Below are positions 46,056-55,199 of a DNA stretch of 64,000 nt, one piece after another. Position numbers and translations under genes: made by a program. The DNA comes from Nitrospirota bacterium (GTDB lineage Bacteria; Nitrospirota; Leptospirillia; Leptospirillales; Leptospirillaceae). The stretch is from NCBI GenBank assembly GCA_021810805.1, contig JAJZHW010000006.1, positions 62,001-126,000 on the forward strand, given 5' to 3'. The notes beneath the pieces were generated by a model. It had not been told where the DNA came from. It was given only the letters and a program-made list of their open reading frames with translations, and did not search any database. The number at the start of each line of letters is the position of its first letter. The stretch's first letter is position 1.

Positions 46056-47093
46056 ATGACAAGCGAAAAAGAGACCCTCGACAGAATCGAGGAATGCCGA
46101 CAATCTGCCCTTGGCGGAGAAGGAGTTTCCCCGGAAGAGGCGCTCTGGCTCTTCTCTCTCCCCGAAGAATTTTCCCCGATTATCAGTGAAGGCGCCGATA
46201 CAGTCCGGGACCGGTTTCGAGGGAGGCTCATCGACCCCTGTACCGTGATGAATGCGAAATCTGGCGCATGCTCCGAGGATTGCCATTTTTGCGCTCAGTC
46301 GACCCACTTCCGGACCATCGCCCCGACCTACGACCTTTTGGCATCGGACAAGATTGTCGATGCCGCCAGGACAGCCCAACAAAATGGAACCCGCAGATTC
46401 TGTATCGGAACAAGCGGAAGAAGTCTTGAGAATCCTTCAGAGCTCCGCGTCGTCGAAGACGCCCTCGGGAGGATGCACTCGGAACTGGGACTCTGGGCCT
46501 GTGCAACACTTGGCTCAGTTTCGGGAGAGACCGTCTCCATCCTGAAAGAAGCGGGGCTGGACCGTCTTCACCACAACCTCGAAACCTCCCGAAACCACTT
46601 TCCAAAAATTGTTTCCACCCATTCCTACGATGAACGCGTCTCCACCGTCAGAATGGCAAAGGACGCCGGAATCTCTGTGTGCTCTGGAGGCATTTTCGGT
46701 GTGGGAGAGTCTGACGAGGACCGAGTCTCACTTTTCTCCCTCCTCCGGGAAATTGATGTTGACTCCATCCCGATCAATTTTCTTGTTCCCATAGCGGGAA
46801 CGCCTCTTTCAGAAAACACATCTGATCTTCGACCTGGAGAAGCCCTCCGAATCATAGCCGTGAGCCGTTTCTTCTTTCCCGACAAGGAAGTCCGAATTTG
46901 TGGGGGAAGAATTCACGCCTTGGGGGGTCGCCACTCCGAAATCTTTCATCATGGGGCGGACGGAGTGATGATCGGGAATTACCTCACACGCACTGGCCGA
47001 TCCCCCGATCTCGACATCCGGATGATCCATGAGCAGGGGTTCAGCCTTGTTCCTCCCCATGAGACAGCTACCCAAACGGCCCACGTTGACTGA
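46056..47093 (+). CDS. bioB: Biotin synthase
   Basis: A 345-residue radical-SAM enzyme that inserts sulfur into dethiobiotin. The SAM cluster motif is CSEDCHFCAQS (Cys-x3-Cys-x2-Cys), with ASDKIVDAARTAQQNGTRRF, HHNLETSRNHF and SGGIFGVGESDEDRV typical of BioB, and NFLVPIAGTPL near the [2Fe-2S] region. The ATG at 46056 has AAAGGA five bases upstream; a GTG at 46038 is in frame but unsupported. First gene of bioB-bioW-bioF; bioA and bioD are not in the window. Confidence 0.97.
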   Translation: MTSEKETLDRIEECRQSALGGEGVSPEEALWLFSLPEEFSPIISEGADTVRDRFRGRLIDPCTVMNAKSGACSEDCHFCAQSTHFRTIAPTYDLLASDKIVDAARTAQQNGTRRFCIGTSGRSLENPSELRVVEDALGRMHSELGLWACATLGSVSGETVSILKEAGLDRLHHNLETSRNHFPKIVSTHSYDERVSTVRMAKDAGISVCSGGIFGVGESDEDRVSLFSLLREIDVDSIPINFLVPIAGTPLSENTSDLRPGEALRIIAVSRFFFPDKEVRICGGRIHALGGRHSEIFHHGADGVMIGNYLTRTGRSPDLDIRMIHEQGFSLVPPHETATQTAHVD

Positions 47094-47904
47094 GTCCTAT
47101 TTCAGTATCCGGATGAGAATTCAGCAAGATGGACGCCATATTTCTGGCGGCGAAGATCTTGTGGCGGCGGAAGATCTCAACGGCACCCTGACTCGGCTCG
47201 CCTCTCGGCTTCTCCCTTTTTCTGGCGAGACCCCCCCTCCCCAGCAGACCCTCACCATCGACCCGATTCCCCCTTCAACGATAAAACAGGGAGCACTGCT
47301 TCCGGTCAGGTCGCTGGAGTCCTCTGGATTAGAAGAGAGTCGCCGGGCATTATTTTTGATTCTTGAAAGCATTCTTGATGGGCCGCTTGCCGAGTTGGTG
47401 CTGGAGTCCTTCGAGCGCAACATTCTGGGGTGCCCCTCCCGAAACGGGGCACTCCTCATGAACGAGCGGGGGGAGATCCTCAATGACTCGAGGACTGAGG
47501 GAGTTCGGACAACTCACCTCGGATGCCTCCCCTCACTCCGAAAGAGCCTTGAGGATACGGCCTTCCGCAGCCTCATCAAGCCTAGCCACCGCTTTTCCGA
47601 TGCCATCATTCTTGCCAGTAAGGTCCTCATGGCAGACCCCGTCCTTCTTGAAATTTGTGCCTCAGATGATCCGGCTTACCAGACCGGATACATCGCGTCC
47701 CGGACCACAGGATATATTCGAATTCCCCATATAAAATCAGTCGGAATTCCCACAGGAGGGCGCCTCTATCTGGTGAAGCAAGGGACAAACATCAAGGAAC
47801 TTATAACCTTTTTGCGAGAAACGCCTGTTCTTTTTTCGTCTTGGGCACCCCCCACTCCCCTCACGCTGGCGTTTCCCTTTCTTCACGATGTTGCCGGAGC
47901 CTGA
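47086..47904 (+). CDS. bioW: 6-carboxyhexanoate-CoA ligase (pimeloyl-CoA synthetase)
   Basis: A 272-residue BioW-type enzyme that activates pimelate to pimeloyl-CoA, the substrate of BioF. The N-terminus SYFSIRMR plus GRHISGGEDLVA matches the BioW signature, as do GYIASRTTGYIRIPHIKS and GGRLYLVK toward the C-terminus. The best start is a TTG at 47086, which overlaps the bioB stop as TTGACTGA and leaves four residues before the conserved block; an ATG at 47059 is an alternative, and neither has a clear ribosome-binding site. Its presence implies pimelate-based rather than BioC/BioH-based synthesis. Confidence 0.88.
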   Translation: MTESYFSIRMRIQQDGRHISGGEDLVAAEDLNGTLTRLASRLLPFSGETPPPQQTLTIDPIPPSTIKQGALLPVRSLESSGLEESRRALFLILESILDGPLAELVLESFERNILGCPSRNGALLMNERGEILNDSRTEGVRTTHLGCLPSLRKSLEDTAFRSLIKPSHRFSDAIILASKVLMADPVLLEICASDDPAYQTGYIASRTTGYIRIPHIKSVGIPTGGRLYLVKQGTNIKELITFLRETPVLFSSWAPPTPLTLAFPFLHDVAGA

Positions 47905-47905
47905 A

Positions 47906-49036
47906 ATGGAAACACCGTTTCAGGCCATTATCTCGGAGCGATATGAGCTCCTGAAATCGAAGGGCCGCATCAAGACTATGCCCCCTCACGGCACACGTTC
48001 TCTCTCCTCAAATGACTACCTTGGACTTTCTCGGCATCCCAGGGTCATCGAATCCTCCATCAGAGCCGTTCAAACCTTTGGGACAGGCGGCACAGGTTCC
48101 CGTTACCTCTCAGGAAACCACCCCCTCCATGGGGAGCTTTCCGAGATGACATTGCAGTTTAAGTCTGCCAGAAAGAGCGCAATCCACATCTTTTCTTCCG
48201 GATACCATGCAAATTTGGCTGTCATGTCACTTCTTGCGGAGATCAGCGGACTTGTCTTTTCAGACTCGGAAAATCATGCATCAATCATTGATGGCCTTAG
48301 GAATTTCAAAGGAAACAAGATCGTCTACCCCCATAACGATGCTGACTTCATCCGGGACTCTCTCGCAAGGAAACCGGGGAAACACCCTGTCATTGTCACC
48401 GAGTCCCTCTTTAGTATGAGAGGAGATATCGCCCCGCTGACGGACCTTCTCAATATTGTCGAAGAACATGATGGACTGCTGGTGATTGACGAAGCCCACG
48501 CCACGGGAACCACGGGCATGAACGGAAGAGGAGCGCTTGAAGCTCAGGAGCTTCCTTATCTTCCCAATCGAATGATAATCGTGGGAACCTATTCAAAGGC
48601 CTTGGGAAGTCTCGGAGGATTTGTCATCCTCGACCAAAAGATGGCGAGCATTCTTGCATCAACTGCTCGCACACTCATATACACCACTGCCTTGCCCCCG
48701 GGGGTCCTTGCGGCCTCCCTTGAATCCCTTCGGATTCTTGATGAAAATCCGGCTCTTGTTCACGACCTTCGCCGCCAAAGCCATCGATGGCAGAGGACGA
48801 TAAAGAATCGGGATTCGTTCTCCCCTCTAATCCCTTTAGAGGGGGATGTAAAATCACTCCAAAAAATCTCAAGGAACTTGATGGATAAAGGTCTACACCT
48901 TCCTGTCATCACCTACCCCACAGTGCCGCGAGGAGAGGCGATTCTTCGCCTGTCAGTCAATCTTGGGTGGGGTCCCGATATCGATGAAGCCCTTGAGAAA
49001 ATATTTCTTTCAAAAGACCAAGGAGATTCCAAGTGA
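47906..49036 (+). CDS. bioF: 8-amino-7-oxononanoate synthase
   Basis: A 376-residue PLP enzyme of the alpha-oxoamine synthase family, condensing pimeloyl-CoA and alanine. It has SLSSNDYLGLSRHP, GTGGTGSRYLSGNHPLHGEL, DEAHATGTTGMNGRG and the PLP lysine in VGTYSKALGSLGGF. ATG 47906 has GGAG six bases upstream and begins one base after the bioW stop; ATG 47888 would overlap bioW. Its stop overlaps the next gene as GTGA. With BioW it makes the first committed step of biotin synthesis. Confidence 0.96.
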   Translation: METPFQAIISERYELLKSKGRIKTMPPHGTRSLSSNDYLGLSRHPRVIESSIRAVQTFGTGGTGSRYLSGNHPLHGELSEMTLQFKSARKSAIHIFSSGYHANLAVMSLLAEISGLVFSDSENHASIIDGLRNFKGNKIVYPHNDADFIRDSLARKPGKHPVIVTESLFSMRGDIAPLTDLLNIVEEHDGLLVIDEAHATGTTGMNGRGALEAQELPYLPNRMIIVGTYSKALGSLGGFVILDQKMASILASTARTLIYTTALPPGVLAASLESLRILDENPALVHDLRRQSHRWQRTIKNRDSFSPLIPLEGDVKSLQKISRNLMDKGLHLPVITYPTVPRGEAILRLSVNLGWGPDIDEALEKIFLSKDQGDSK

Positions 49037-51054
49037 GTGGCGTTGATCGGAGCGAATTACGCCAAAAAGTCCCCCTGACACTGACACCGAATGACCATCT
49101 TTTTAAAAATGGCGATCTGAGTGGCATCTGGGGGAACGCCATGGAAATTGATTCGCACCAAAGAGGCATCCATGGAGCCTACTGGAAGGGAATGAGGCAT
49201 CTTTCTCTTTTTTTGATTTTCATTGACGGAAAGCCTCCGCTCCCCATCACGCCACTTACCGATGGTGGGAATGGCTCGAGTCCCTTTCTTTTCACGAGTA
49301 TGCTTCTCGGCCCAACAATCACTTCCGAACTCTCGACTAAAAGGGGTGATTCATTTTTTGTCGATGGCCCCCTTCTCCTCAGTCAACGCAGGTTTTGCCT
49401 GACGAACGGGTTCGAAGACGAAGTTCGGCTGGAAAATCATGCCCCTTTTGATATCCGGATTCCCTTCAGCCTCGAAATTGATGCGGATTTTCGTGACATC
49501 ATGGACATCAGGGGAATCCGCTCCCAATGGCCTCCTCACAATGTCGAAAGGATTTCCCAAAAGGATACGACAGCATTGCTTCTCACCTGCCTCTGCGAAG
49601 ATAAAATCCGCAGAAACTCCCTTGTCCATGTCTTGAATCATGGAATCGCGAAGACAGACAAAGGGTTTGAGGGGGAGATCCTCATACCCGCCAAAGGATC
49701 CGAGGTGATCAGAACATCCTGCCGCTTTTCAGAAAAGTCGATGGAACCCCCTCGGAACGATTCTTCCCCTACGACCATCAGCCGGCTCGCCGCTCTCGAT
49801 AAAAAGAAAGAGAGGCTCTTCAATGCCAAATGGGCGGGCATTCATGCCTCAACATCACTTCTCGGACGGTGGAAAAGAAATGCCCTACGGGATCTAAGGA
49901 TTCTCCTGACTCCTCAACCGACCGGGCCCTATCCGTACGCCGGGGTTCCATGGTTTTCGACCCCCTTTGGAAGAGATGCCTTGATCACAGGATTTTTCTC
50001 CTTATGGGCAAACCCTGAGCTTTCAAAGTCGATCCTGGCCTTTCTCTCAAAACACCAGGCCAAGCATGTTGACACGTTGAGAGATGCTCAACCTGGCAAA
50101 ATTCTTCATGAATATCGCTTCGGAGAGGCAGCAAAAGATCCTCGCATCCCATTCTCGAGCTATTACGGCTCAGTCGACTCCACACCGCTTTTCGTGGCAC
50201 TTGCGGCGGCCTACTTCCAACAGACGAAAAACCAGAGTTTTCTTTCCTTGCTCAGACCTTCGCTTGATCGAGCCATGGAATGGATCGATCGATTTGGACT
50301 TGATCCCACCTCAGGATTTCTTGTCTATTCCGGAGATCTTGAAGGAGGGCTTGTCCAAAAGGGATGGAAAGATTCCGGGGACTCCATCTTCCACTCGGAT
50401 GGGCGGATTGCCTCTCATCCGATCGCCCTTCCCGAGGTGCAGGGATACCTCTACATGGCCTATCTAGGGTATTCCATGCTCCTCTCTGTTTGGGGAGAAG
50501 GTCGAAAATCACGGATCTACAAACAAAAAGCATTAAAGCTGAAAGACAACTTTAACGATTGTTTCTGGAGGCCATCGATCCGTATGTTTGCCCTCGCTGT
50601 TGATGGAAAAGGTCACCCCTGCGAGGTCCGAAGCTCGAACGCGGGACATGTTCTCTTTACGGGAATCGCGAAGCACTCCCTGGCCAGAATGACGGGGAAG
50701 GAAATAATGGCTCCGGACATGTTTTCAGGCTTTGGAATCCGAACAATTGGGATCAATGAAATACGCTACAACCCCGTTTCATATCACAATGGCTCGGTAT
50801 GGCCCCACGATAATGCGCTCATCATTGAAGGATTGAGAAGATACGGCATGAAAAATAAGGCGAAACGACTGGCTAATGCCTATCTTTCAACTCTCGCATC
50901 CTTTCCCGGAGAACGTCCCCCAGAACTCTACTGCGGATTCGCCAAAGAAAGCACGGCAACGACTCCCCTTCCCTACCCCACCTCTTGCCGAATTCAGGCT
51001 TGGTCAGTTTCCTCTGTGTTCCTGGTTCTTCACTCGCTACAAGAAATTGTATAA
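49033..51054 (+). CDS. Amylo-alpha-1,6-glucosidase-type (glycogen debranching) protein
   Basis: A 673-residue protein with the two-part layout of bacterial glycogen-debranching-like glucosidases. The N-terminal beta-rich domain includes DSHQRGIHGAYWKGMRHLSL, a form of the GDE_N region; the C-terminal (alpha/alpha)6 domain has YAGVPWFSTPFGRDALITGF, YYGSVDSTPLFVAL and NPVSYHNGSVWPHDNALI, where acidic catalytic residues lie. The expected role is hydrolysis of alpha-1,6 branch glucose in glycogen or related glucans. It starts with GTG in a GTGA overlap with bioF and has AAGGAG upstream. No glycogen gene is adjacent; its link with biotin genes looks organisational rather than metabolic. Confidence 0.87.
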   Translation: MSGVDRSELRQKVPLTLTPNDHLFKNGDLSGIWGNAMEIDSHQRGIHGAYWKGMRHLSLFLIFIDGKPPLPITPLTDGGNGSSPFLFTSMLLGPTITSELSTKRGDSFFVDGPLLLSQRRFCLTNGFEDEVRLENHAPFDIRIPFSLEIDADFRDIMDIRGIRSQWPPHNVERISQKDTTALLLTCLCEDKIRRNSLVHVLNHGIAKTDKGFEGEILIPAKGSEVIRTSCRFSEKSMEPPRNDSSPTTISRLAALDKKKERLFNAKWAGIHASTSLLGRWKRNALRDLRILLTPQPTGPYPYAGVPWFSTPFGRDALITGFFSLWANPELSKSILAFLSKHQAKHVDTLRDAQPGKILHEYRFGEAAKDPRIPFSSYYGSVDSTPLFVALAAAYFQQTKNQSFLSLLRPSLDRAMEWIDRFGLDPTSGFLVYSGDLEGGLVQKGWKDSGDSIFHSDGRIASHPIALPEVQGYLYMAYLGYSMLLSVWGEGRKSRIYKQKALKLKDNFNDCFWRPSIRMFALAVDGKGHPCEVRSSNAGHVLFTGIAKHSLARMTGKEIMAPDMFSGFGIRTIGINEIRYNPVSYHNGSVWPHDNALIIEGLRRYGMKNKAKRLANAYLSTLASFPGERPPELYCGFAKESTATTPLPYPTSCRIQAWSVSSVFLVLHSLQEIV

Positions 51055-51172
51055 GATATTTTGGAAAAATAATAATTTATATTCCTAAATGACCAACACA
51101 TTCTTAAGAGACAAGAATCTTTCTCCTGCATTACAGAGGAAAACACCAACGGCCTTTTGAGCTGCAAATTAC

Positions 51173-51200
51173 TTGATTTTACAAATAATTTCCGTATAAT
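51173..51200 (+). promoter_or_regulatory. Promoter for the transpeptidase-CBS gene pair
   Basis: TTGATT (51173-51178), a 16-base spacer and a perfect TATAAT (51195-51200) lie in the 291-base AT-rich gap after the debranching gene. The leader to the start codon would be about 140 bases. I see no further gene or terminator in this gap. Confidence 0.65.
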
Positions 51201-51345
51201 CTCCTTACAGAATATGGACCATTTCAGAGTTGGCTCCTCTAAAGACAAAGATCATCGCGCCCGCATATGATCTGGAGCCAAGGGAATCAAAGGACTAAAG
51301 GCTCTGGTTAAAATATGTGATTTTTCACCGCGACAGAGGTAGAGG

Positions 51346-52740
51346 ATGCCTGACCCCATTTCAAGGGCGTTACTGAATCGGGTTTTTATTTTGTTTCTTC
51401 TTTCGGCGGGTCTCTACCACCTTCCGGAAGCGATCAAATCTCTCCGTCTGCCCTTTGTAGGAACGACGGACATGTTCAGCAAAGATGCCAAAGCCGCATC
51501 GGCCGATCTCGCCTCAAAGGAAAACCAGAGACCACCCTCCTCACCCGGCAAAAACGGGATCACCTTCCCTCTTTCCAGTGTTTTCAATGATGACCCCTCC
51601 TTTCTCACAAAGGATAGAGTTCCGGTCATCCGCATGGATGGACAAATTCCTGTTTTGATTCAAGGCTTCTTGCCGCATTTCTCAACCATTGAGAACGGAC
51701 GCTATGTCACACATCTCGATGGAGACTATACGATTGTCTGGACGGTCGACCCACGCCTCCAGCAGAGAATTGGAAAGTATATTCTTGCTCACAGAGTTCC
51801 ATATGGGGTTTTTGTCGCAGCGAATCCAACCAATGGTCGCCTGATTGCATTCTGGGGGTCTCGTTACAACTCATTTTCTCCCGACATTCTTCTCAGAGCC
51901 ACCTACCCCGCTGCGTCCCTGTTTAAGATCATCACATCAACCGATGCCCTTTCCCATCACAGGATCACACCCAATACACGTATTCACTTTCACGGATGCC
52001 TTTACTGCATTGGTCCAGCTTACTGGAAGAGTAACCGCCGACGAGATCGCCTAGAGTTTACGGTCGCAGAGGCATTGGGAAAATCGATTAACACAGTCTT
52101 TGCAAAAATAGCCTTAAAATATCTCACACCGGAAGACCTCCGCCAGACCGCCACTCGCTATGGCTTTAACCGAACCATTAACTCAGACATCCCCATAGAC
52201 CCAAGCCATGCCAACATCCCTGAAGATCTCAATGGCTTTGCCTTTGCCTCTGCAGGATTTGGAGATGTGGCAATCAGCCCAGTGCATGCAGCCATGATAG
52301 CCGCATCCCTGTCAAATGACGGGGTGATGATGGAACCTCATTTAATTGAGAAAATCATCGACAAAAACGGGAAAGAGATTTATCATGATCGACCAACCTA
52401 CCTTTTTCCGGTAGCATCGCCAAGAATCTCCCATACAATGATTGGAATGATGCGCTCAACCGTTGCAAAGGGAACCGGTCGTCGGGCCTTCTTCCGCTGG
52501 AGATCGAATCCAAGGCTCAGAAATGTCCTTGTCGCAGGAAAAACAGGAACATTAACGGGAAAGAATCCTGCGGGACATTATGAGTGGTTCATTGGAACGG
52601 CTTCCAATGAAAACCCAACGATCGCCGTCGCTGCACTGACAATTGACCAGGGCATTTGGACTATCAAAGGCCCCGACATTGCCAGCAAGGGAATGTTTAC
52701 GTTCTTTAATGAAAAACCCTCTCAAAGGGTTCCTGGGTAG
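51346..52740 (+). CDS. Stand-alone penicillin-binding transpeptidase
   Basis: A 464-residue protein with one N-terminal membrane anchor (about 10-28), a Ser/Pro/Lys-rich linker and a penicillin-binding transpeptidase domain with all three motifs: SLFK (191-194, catalytic Ser191), SIN (247-249) and KTGT (399-402). It lacks both the glycosyltransferase domain of class A PBPs and the long N-terminal dimerisation domain of FtsI/MrdA, so it is a compact class B-type D,D-transpeptidase acting on peptidoglycan in the periplasm. It has its own promoter. The CBS-pair gene follows after 53 bases on the same strand. Confidence 0.9.
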   Translation: MPDPISRALLNRVFILFLLSAGLYHLPEAIKSLRLPFVGTTDMFSKDAKAASADLASKENQRPPSSPGKNGITFPLSSVFNDDPSFLTKDRVPVIRMDGQIPVLIQGFLPHFSTIENGRYVTHLDGDYTIVWTVDPRLQQRIGKYILAHRVPYGVFVAANPTNGRLIAFWGSRYNSFSPDILLRATYPAASLFKIITSTDALSHHRITPNTRIHFHGCLYCIGPAYWKSNRRRDRLEFTVAEALGKSINTVFAKIALKYLTPEDLRQTATRYGFNRTINSDIPIDPSHANIPEDLNGFAFASAGFGDVAISPVHAAMIAASLSNDGVMMEPHLIEKIIDKNGKEIYHDRPTYLFPVASPRISHTMIGMMRSTVAKGTGRRAFFRWRSNPRLRNVLVAGKTGTLTGKNPAGHYEWFIGTASNENPTIAVAALTIDQGIWTIKGPDIASKGMFTFFNEKPSQRVPG

Positions 52741-52793
52741 TTGAAGATCACCGATAGACTTTTGCCGTTTCCAAACAACTAAAGGGGGAACAA

Positions 52794-53207
52794 ATGGTCT
52801 CAGTGAAAAAAATCATGACAAAAAACCCAATTACAGTTGAGATGACCACCACCACCAGAGAAGTGGCTGAAATCATGAGGACAAAGAAAGTCGGGAGCCT
52901 TCTGGTCCTTCAAGGAGATAAGACCGTTGGCATTATTACTGAAACAGACCTTGTCCGTCGCGTATTGGGGGAAGACCGCATTCCTTATATCACCCCCTGC
53001 TCCCAGGTCATGAGTGCACCGGTCCTGACGATCTCTCCTGATGCATCGGTCTATGAAGCACAAGATATGATGGACAAGCATCACATTCGCCACCTTCTTG
53101 TCGTCGACGAAGAGGAGGCTGTCCTTGGCCTGATTTCCATAAGAGATCTCATCCACCCGACCTATGTGGGAAGAGAGGATTCGTGGGATGGGGGAGTTAC
53201 CGAATAG
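52794..53207 (+). CDS. Tandem CBS-domain protein
   Basis: A 137-residue cytosolic protein consisting of two CBS domains: VKKIMTKNPITVEM with GSLLVLQGDKTVGIITETDL, and SQVMSAPVLTISPDAS with RHLLVVDEEEAVLGLISIRD. CBS pairs sense adenine nucleotides or SAM. No effector domain is attached, so it would act on a partner. AAGGGGGAA stands before the ATG. It ends 30 bases before a strong terminator that closes this plus-strand unit. Confidence 0.92.
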   Translation: MVSVKKIMTKNPITVEMTTTTREVAEIMRTKKVGSLLVLQGDKTVGIITETDLVRRVLGEDRIPYITPCSQVMSAPVLTISPDASVYEAQDMMDKHHIRHLLVVDEEEAVLGLISIRDLIHPTYVGREDSWDGGVTE

Positions 53208-53236
53208 GTTTGTCTAAAAAACAATAGGACAACTTC

Positions 53237-53272
53237 AAGGCGAGGAGAAAAACAAACTCCTCGCCTTTTTTA
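53237..53272 (+). terminator. Rho-independent terminator
   Basis: AAGGCGAGGAG and CTCCTCGCCTT pair around an A-rich nine-base loop, followed by TTTTTTATT. It ends the transpeptidase-CBS transcript. Read in the other direction it lacks a T-run, so it would not serve the ribosomal operon. Confidence 0.93.
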
Positions 53273-53290
53273 TTGTAACCGGGAGGGAAA

Positions 53291-53725
53291 TTACGGCATG
53301 CGGAAGAGAAATGTTCCCCCATTTGTCACAACGGTAATAGGGGGCTTGAAAGGAAGGGTAAAACGGTAACGGACATAATGCGGAGCAATGGTCACACTCT
53401 GCATCTTGCCCTGGTTTTCATGGACATAATTTTTAATAAGAATAAGACGAATTGTGGGGGGAGCATGAAACTCAAAGATATTTTTCCCTAGGTACCATAA
53501 TTCAGACCCACGGAGCTGATAGTTATCATCAACTGCAGTCTCATGAATCTGTGCCGGAGAAAGTCCTCGAGTATCGAGAATAAACGCTTGACGGGAGTAG
53601 AGAAGATTCTGGTTGGAAAGGGAATGTCGAACGAGAAGAAGGACCCCCAAAACAAGTATGAGGGTCCCGATTGAAAGAGCAAGAGGTGTAGAAATTCGAA
53701 CTTTACGTTCGTTTTGCGTTGACAT
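53291..53725 (-). CDS. Membrane-anchored protein of unknown function after rplQ
   Basis: A 144-residue protein I do not recognise. It has a short basic cytoplasmic N-terminus, one membrane span (about residues 13-32) and a domain of about 110 residues predicted outside the cytoplasm. The latter is beta-rich in appearance (VTIAPHYVRYRFTLPF, PPITVVTNGGTFLFRMP). The gene lies 17 bases after rplQ on the same strand and is therefore probably the last gene of the alpha operon. No catalytic motif is visible. Confidence 0.75.
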   Translation of the reverse strand: MSTQNERKVRISTPLALSIGTLILVLGVLLLVRHSLSNQNLLYSRQAFILDTRGLSPAQIHETAVDDNYQLRGSELWYLGKNIFEFHAPPTIRLILIKNYVHENQGKMQSVTIAPHYVRYRFTLPFKPPITVVTNGGTFLFRMP

Positions 53726-53742
53726 GAAAGTCCTTTAAAGCT

Positions 53743-54165
53743 TTACTTCTTTTCTTCGGCTTTTCCCTTGGGCGCTGAGGAGGCGGATCTCTTGGACGAG
53801 AGAGACTCACCTAACTCGACAAGTTCCAAGACGGCCATCTCGGCTCCATCACCAATGCGACGGCGAGTTTTGGTAATGCGAGTATAGCCTCCAGGTCGAG
53901 AGGTAAAGCGGGGAGCAATGCTATCGAAGAGATGGAAGGCAACATCCTTGTCACGAATAACCTTCAAAACCTCGCGAAGATGATGAACATTCTTTTCACG
54001 AGCCTTTGTAATCAGCTTCTCGACCATAGGGCGAAGCTCTTTGGCCTTCATGGTCGTTGTTTCAATGCGCTCATGCTCAAAGAATGAAGTAATCAAAGAG
54101 CGGAACATTGCACTTCTATGGCTGGAATCACGGCCAAACTGACGACCTGCAACACGATGTCTCAT
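53743..54165 (-). CDS. rplQ: 50S ribosomal protein L17
   Basis: A 140-residue L17 with the signature MRHRVAGRQFGRDSSHR at the N-terminus, FFEHERIETTTMKAKELRPM and RPGGYTRITKTRRRIGDGAE. A Lys/Ser/Ala-rich tail of about 20 residues follows the usual end. It sits near the peptide exit tunnel. It follows rpoA by 33 bases, the classical order. Confidence 0.98.
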   Translation of the reverse strand: MRHRVAGRQFGRDSSHRSAMFRSLITSFFEHERIETTTMKAKELRPMVEKLITKAREKNVHHLREVLKVIRDKDVAFHLFDSIAPRFTSRPGGYTRITKTRRRIGDGAEMAVLELVELGESLSSKRSASSAPKGKAEEKK

Positions 54166-54198
54166 TGTTGTTCTCCGGGTACTTTCTGAAAGTCCTGA

Positions 54199-55167
54199 TT
54201 AATTCTTCTTTGAAAGATCCATGCCCAAGGAAAGGCCGATATTTTCAAGAGCCTCCTTGATTTCATCAAGAGATTTTTTTCCGAAATTTTTTGTTTGGAG
54301 AAGTTCGTCTTCGGTACGAATCACAAGTTCTCCAATTTTCTTGATATCGGAGCTCTTAAGACAATTGGCCGCTCTGACAGACAGCTCAAGCTCATTCACA
54401 CTTTTGTCCATAATGGTTTCTTCCTTGGCGGAAGAGCTTTCAGGCGAGCGAGGAGTCGATTCCGATGAAAGCATCAGATCTGAGGAGACAAAAAGATCAA
54501 GATGAGTGCGAAGAATCTTCGCCGCCTCAGAAAGAGCCTCTCCTGGTGAAATGCTGCCATCGGTCTCAATTTCAAAAATCAAGCGGTCATAATCAGTCAT
54601 ACGACCGACACGAGTGCTCTCGATAAAATAATTAACCTTGTTGATAGGGGTGAAGATGGCATCAATGGGAATAACCCCTACCTCATTATCAGCAGAGCGA
54701 GAATGATCTGCGGCAACATACCCACGACCAAACTCGACTTTAAGGTCCATATCGAGATGCCCACCTTCATCAAGGGTGGCAATGACATGGTTCGGATCCA
54801 TAACCTCAACAGCCCCGCCTGTGTCAATGTCTGAAGCTTTGACAATACGCGGACCCTTCGCCTTAAGATGAAGCCAATGCTCTCCCTGAAGAAGGGGCTT
54901 CATCCGAAGGGATTTAAGGTTAAGAATAATATCAGTCACATCTTCAACGACGCCCGGAATATTGGAAAACTCATGAAAAACGTTTTTCGCACGAATAGCA
55001 GTGATTGCCACCCCCGGAATTGACGACAGAAGAACCCTTCGGAGGGCACTCCCAATGGTAATGCCAAATCCTCTCTCGAAGGGCTCAACGACCACACGAG
55101 AGGAACGGGAAGAGGCATGGGACACAACCAAGCCTTTTGGCATTTGGGAGGATACAAGAACTTCCAT
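54199..55167 (-). CDS. rpoA: DNA-directed RNA polymerase subunit alpha
   Basis: The 322-residue alpha subunit. The N-terminal dimerisation domain has [20 protein letters not shown] and [14 protein letters not shown], and the C-terminal domain that contacts promoters and activators has [20 protein letters not shown] and the [14 protein letters not shown] helix-hairpin. ATG 55167 is chosen because AGAGGAG precedes it; an in-frame TTG eight codons upstream overlaps that ribosome-binding site. Standard position between rpsD and rplQ. Confidence 0.98.
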   Translation of the reverse strand: MEVLVSSQMPKGLVVSHASSRSSRVVVEPFERGFGITIGSALRRVLLSSIPGVAITAIRAKNVFHEFSNIPGVVEDVTDIILNLKSLRMKPLLQGEHWLHLKAKGPRIVKASDIDTGGAVEVMDPNHVIATLDEGGHLDMDLKVEFGRGYVAADHSRSADNEVGVIPIDAIFTPINKVNYFIESTRVGRMTDYDRLIFEIETDGSISPGEALSEAAKILRTHLDLFVSSDLMLSSESTPRSPESSSAKEETIMDKSVNELELSVRAANCLKSSDIKKIGELVIRTEDELLQTKNFGKKSLDEIKEALENIGLSLGMDLSKKN

Positions 55168-55199
55168 ATTATTTTTCTCCTCTTTATCCAATAAGAACC

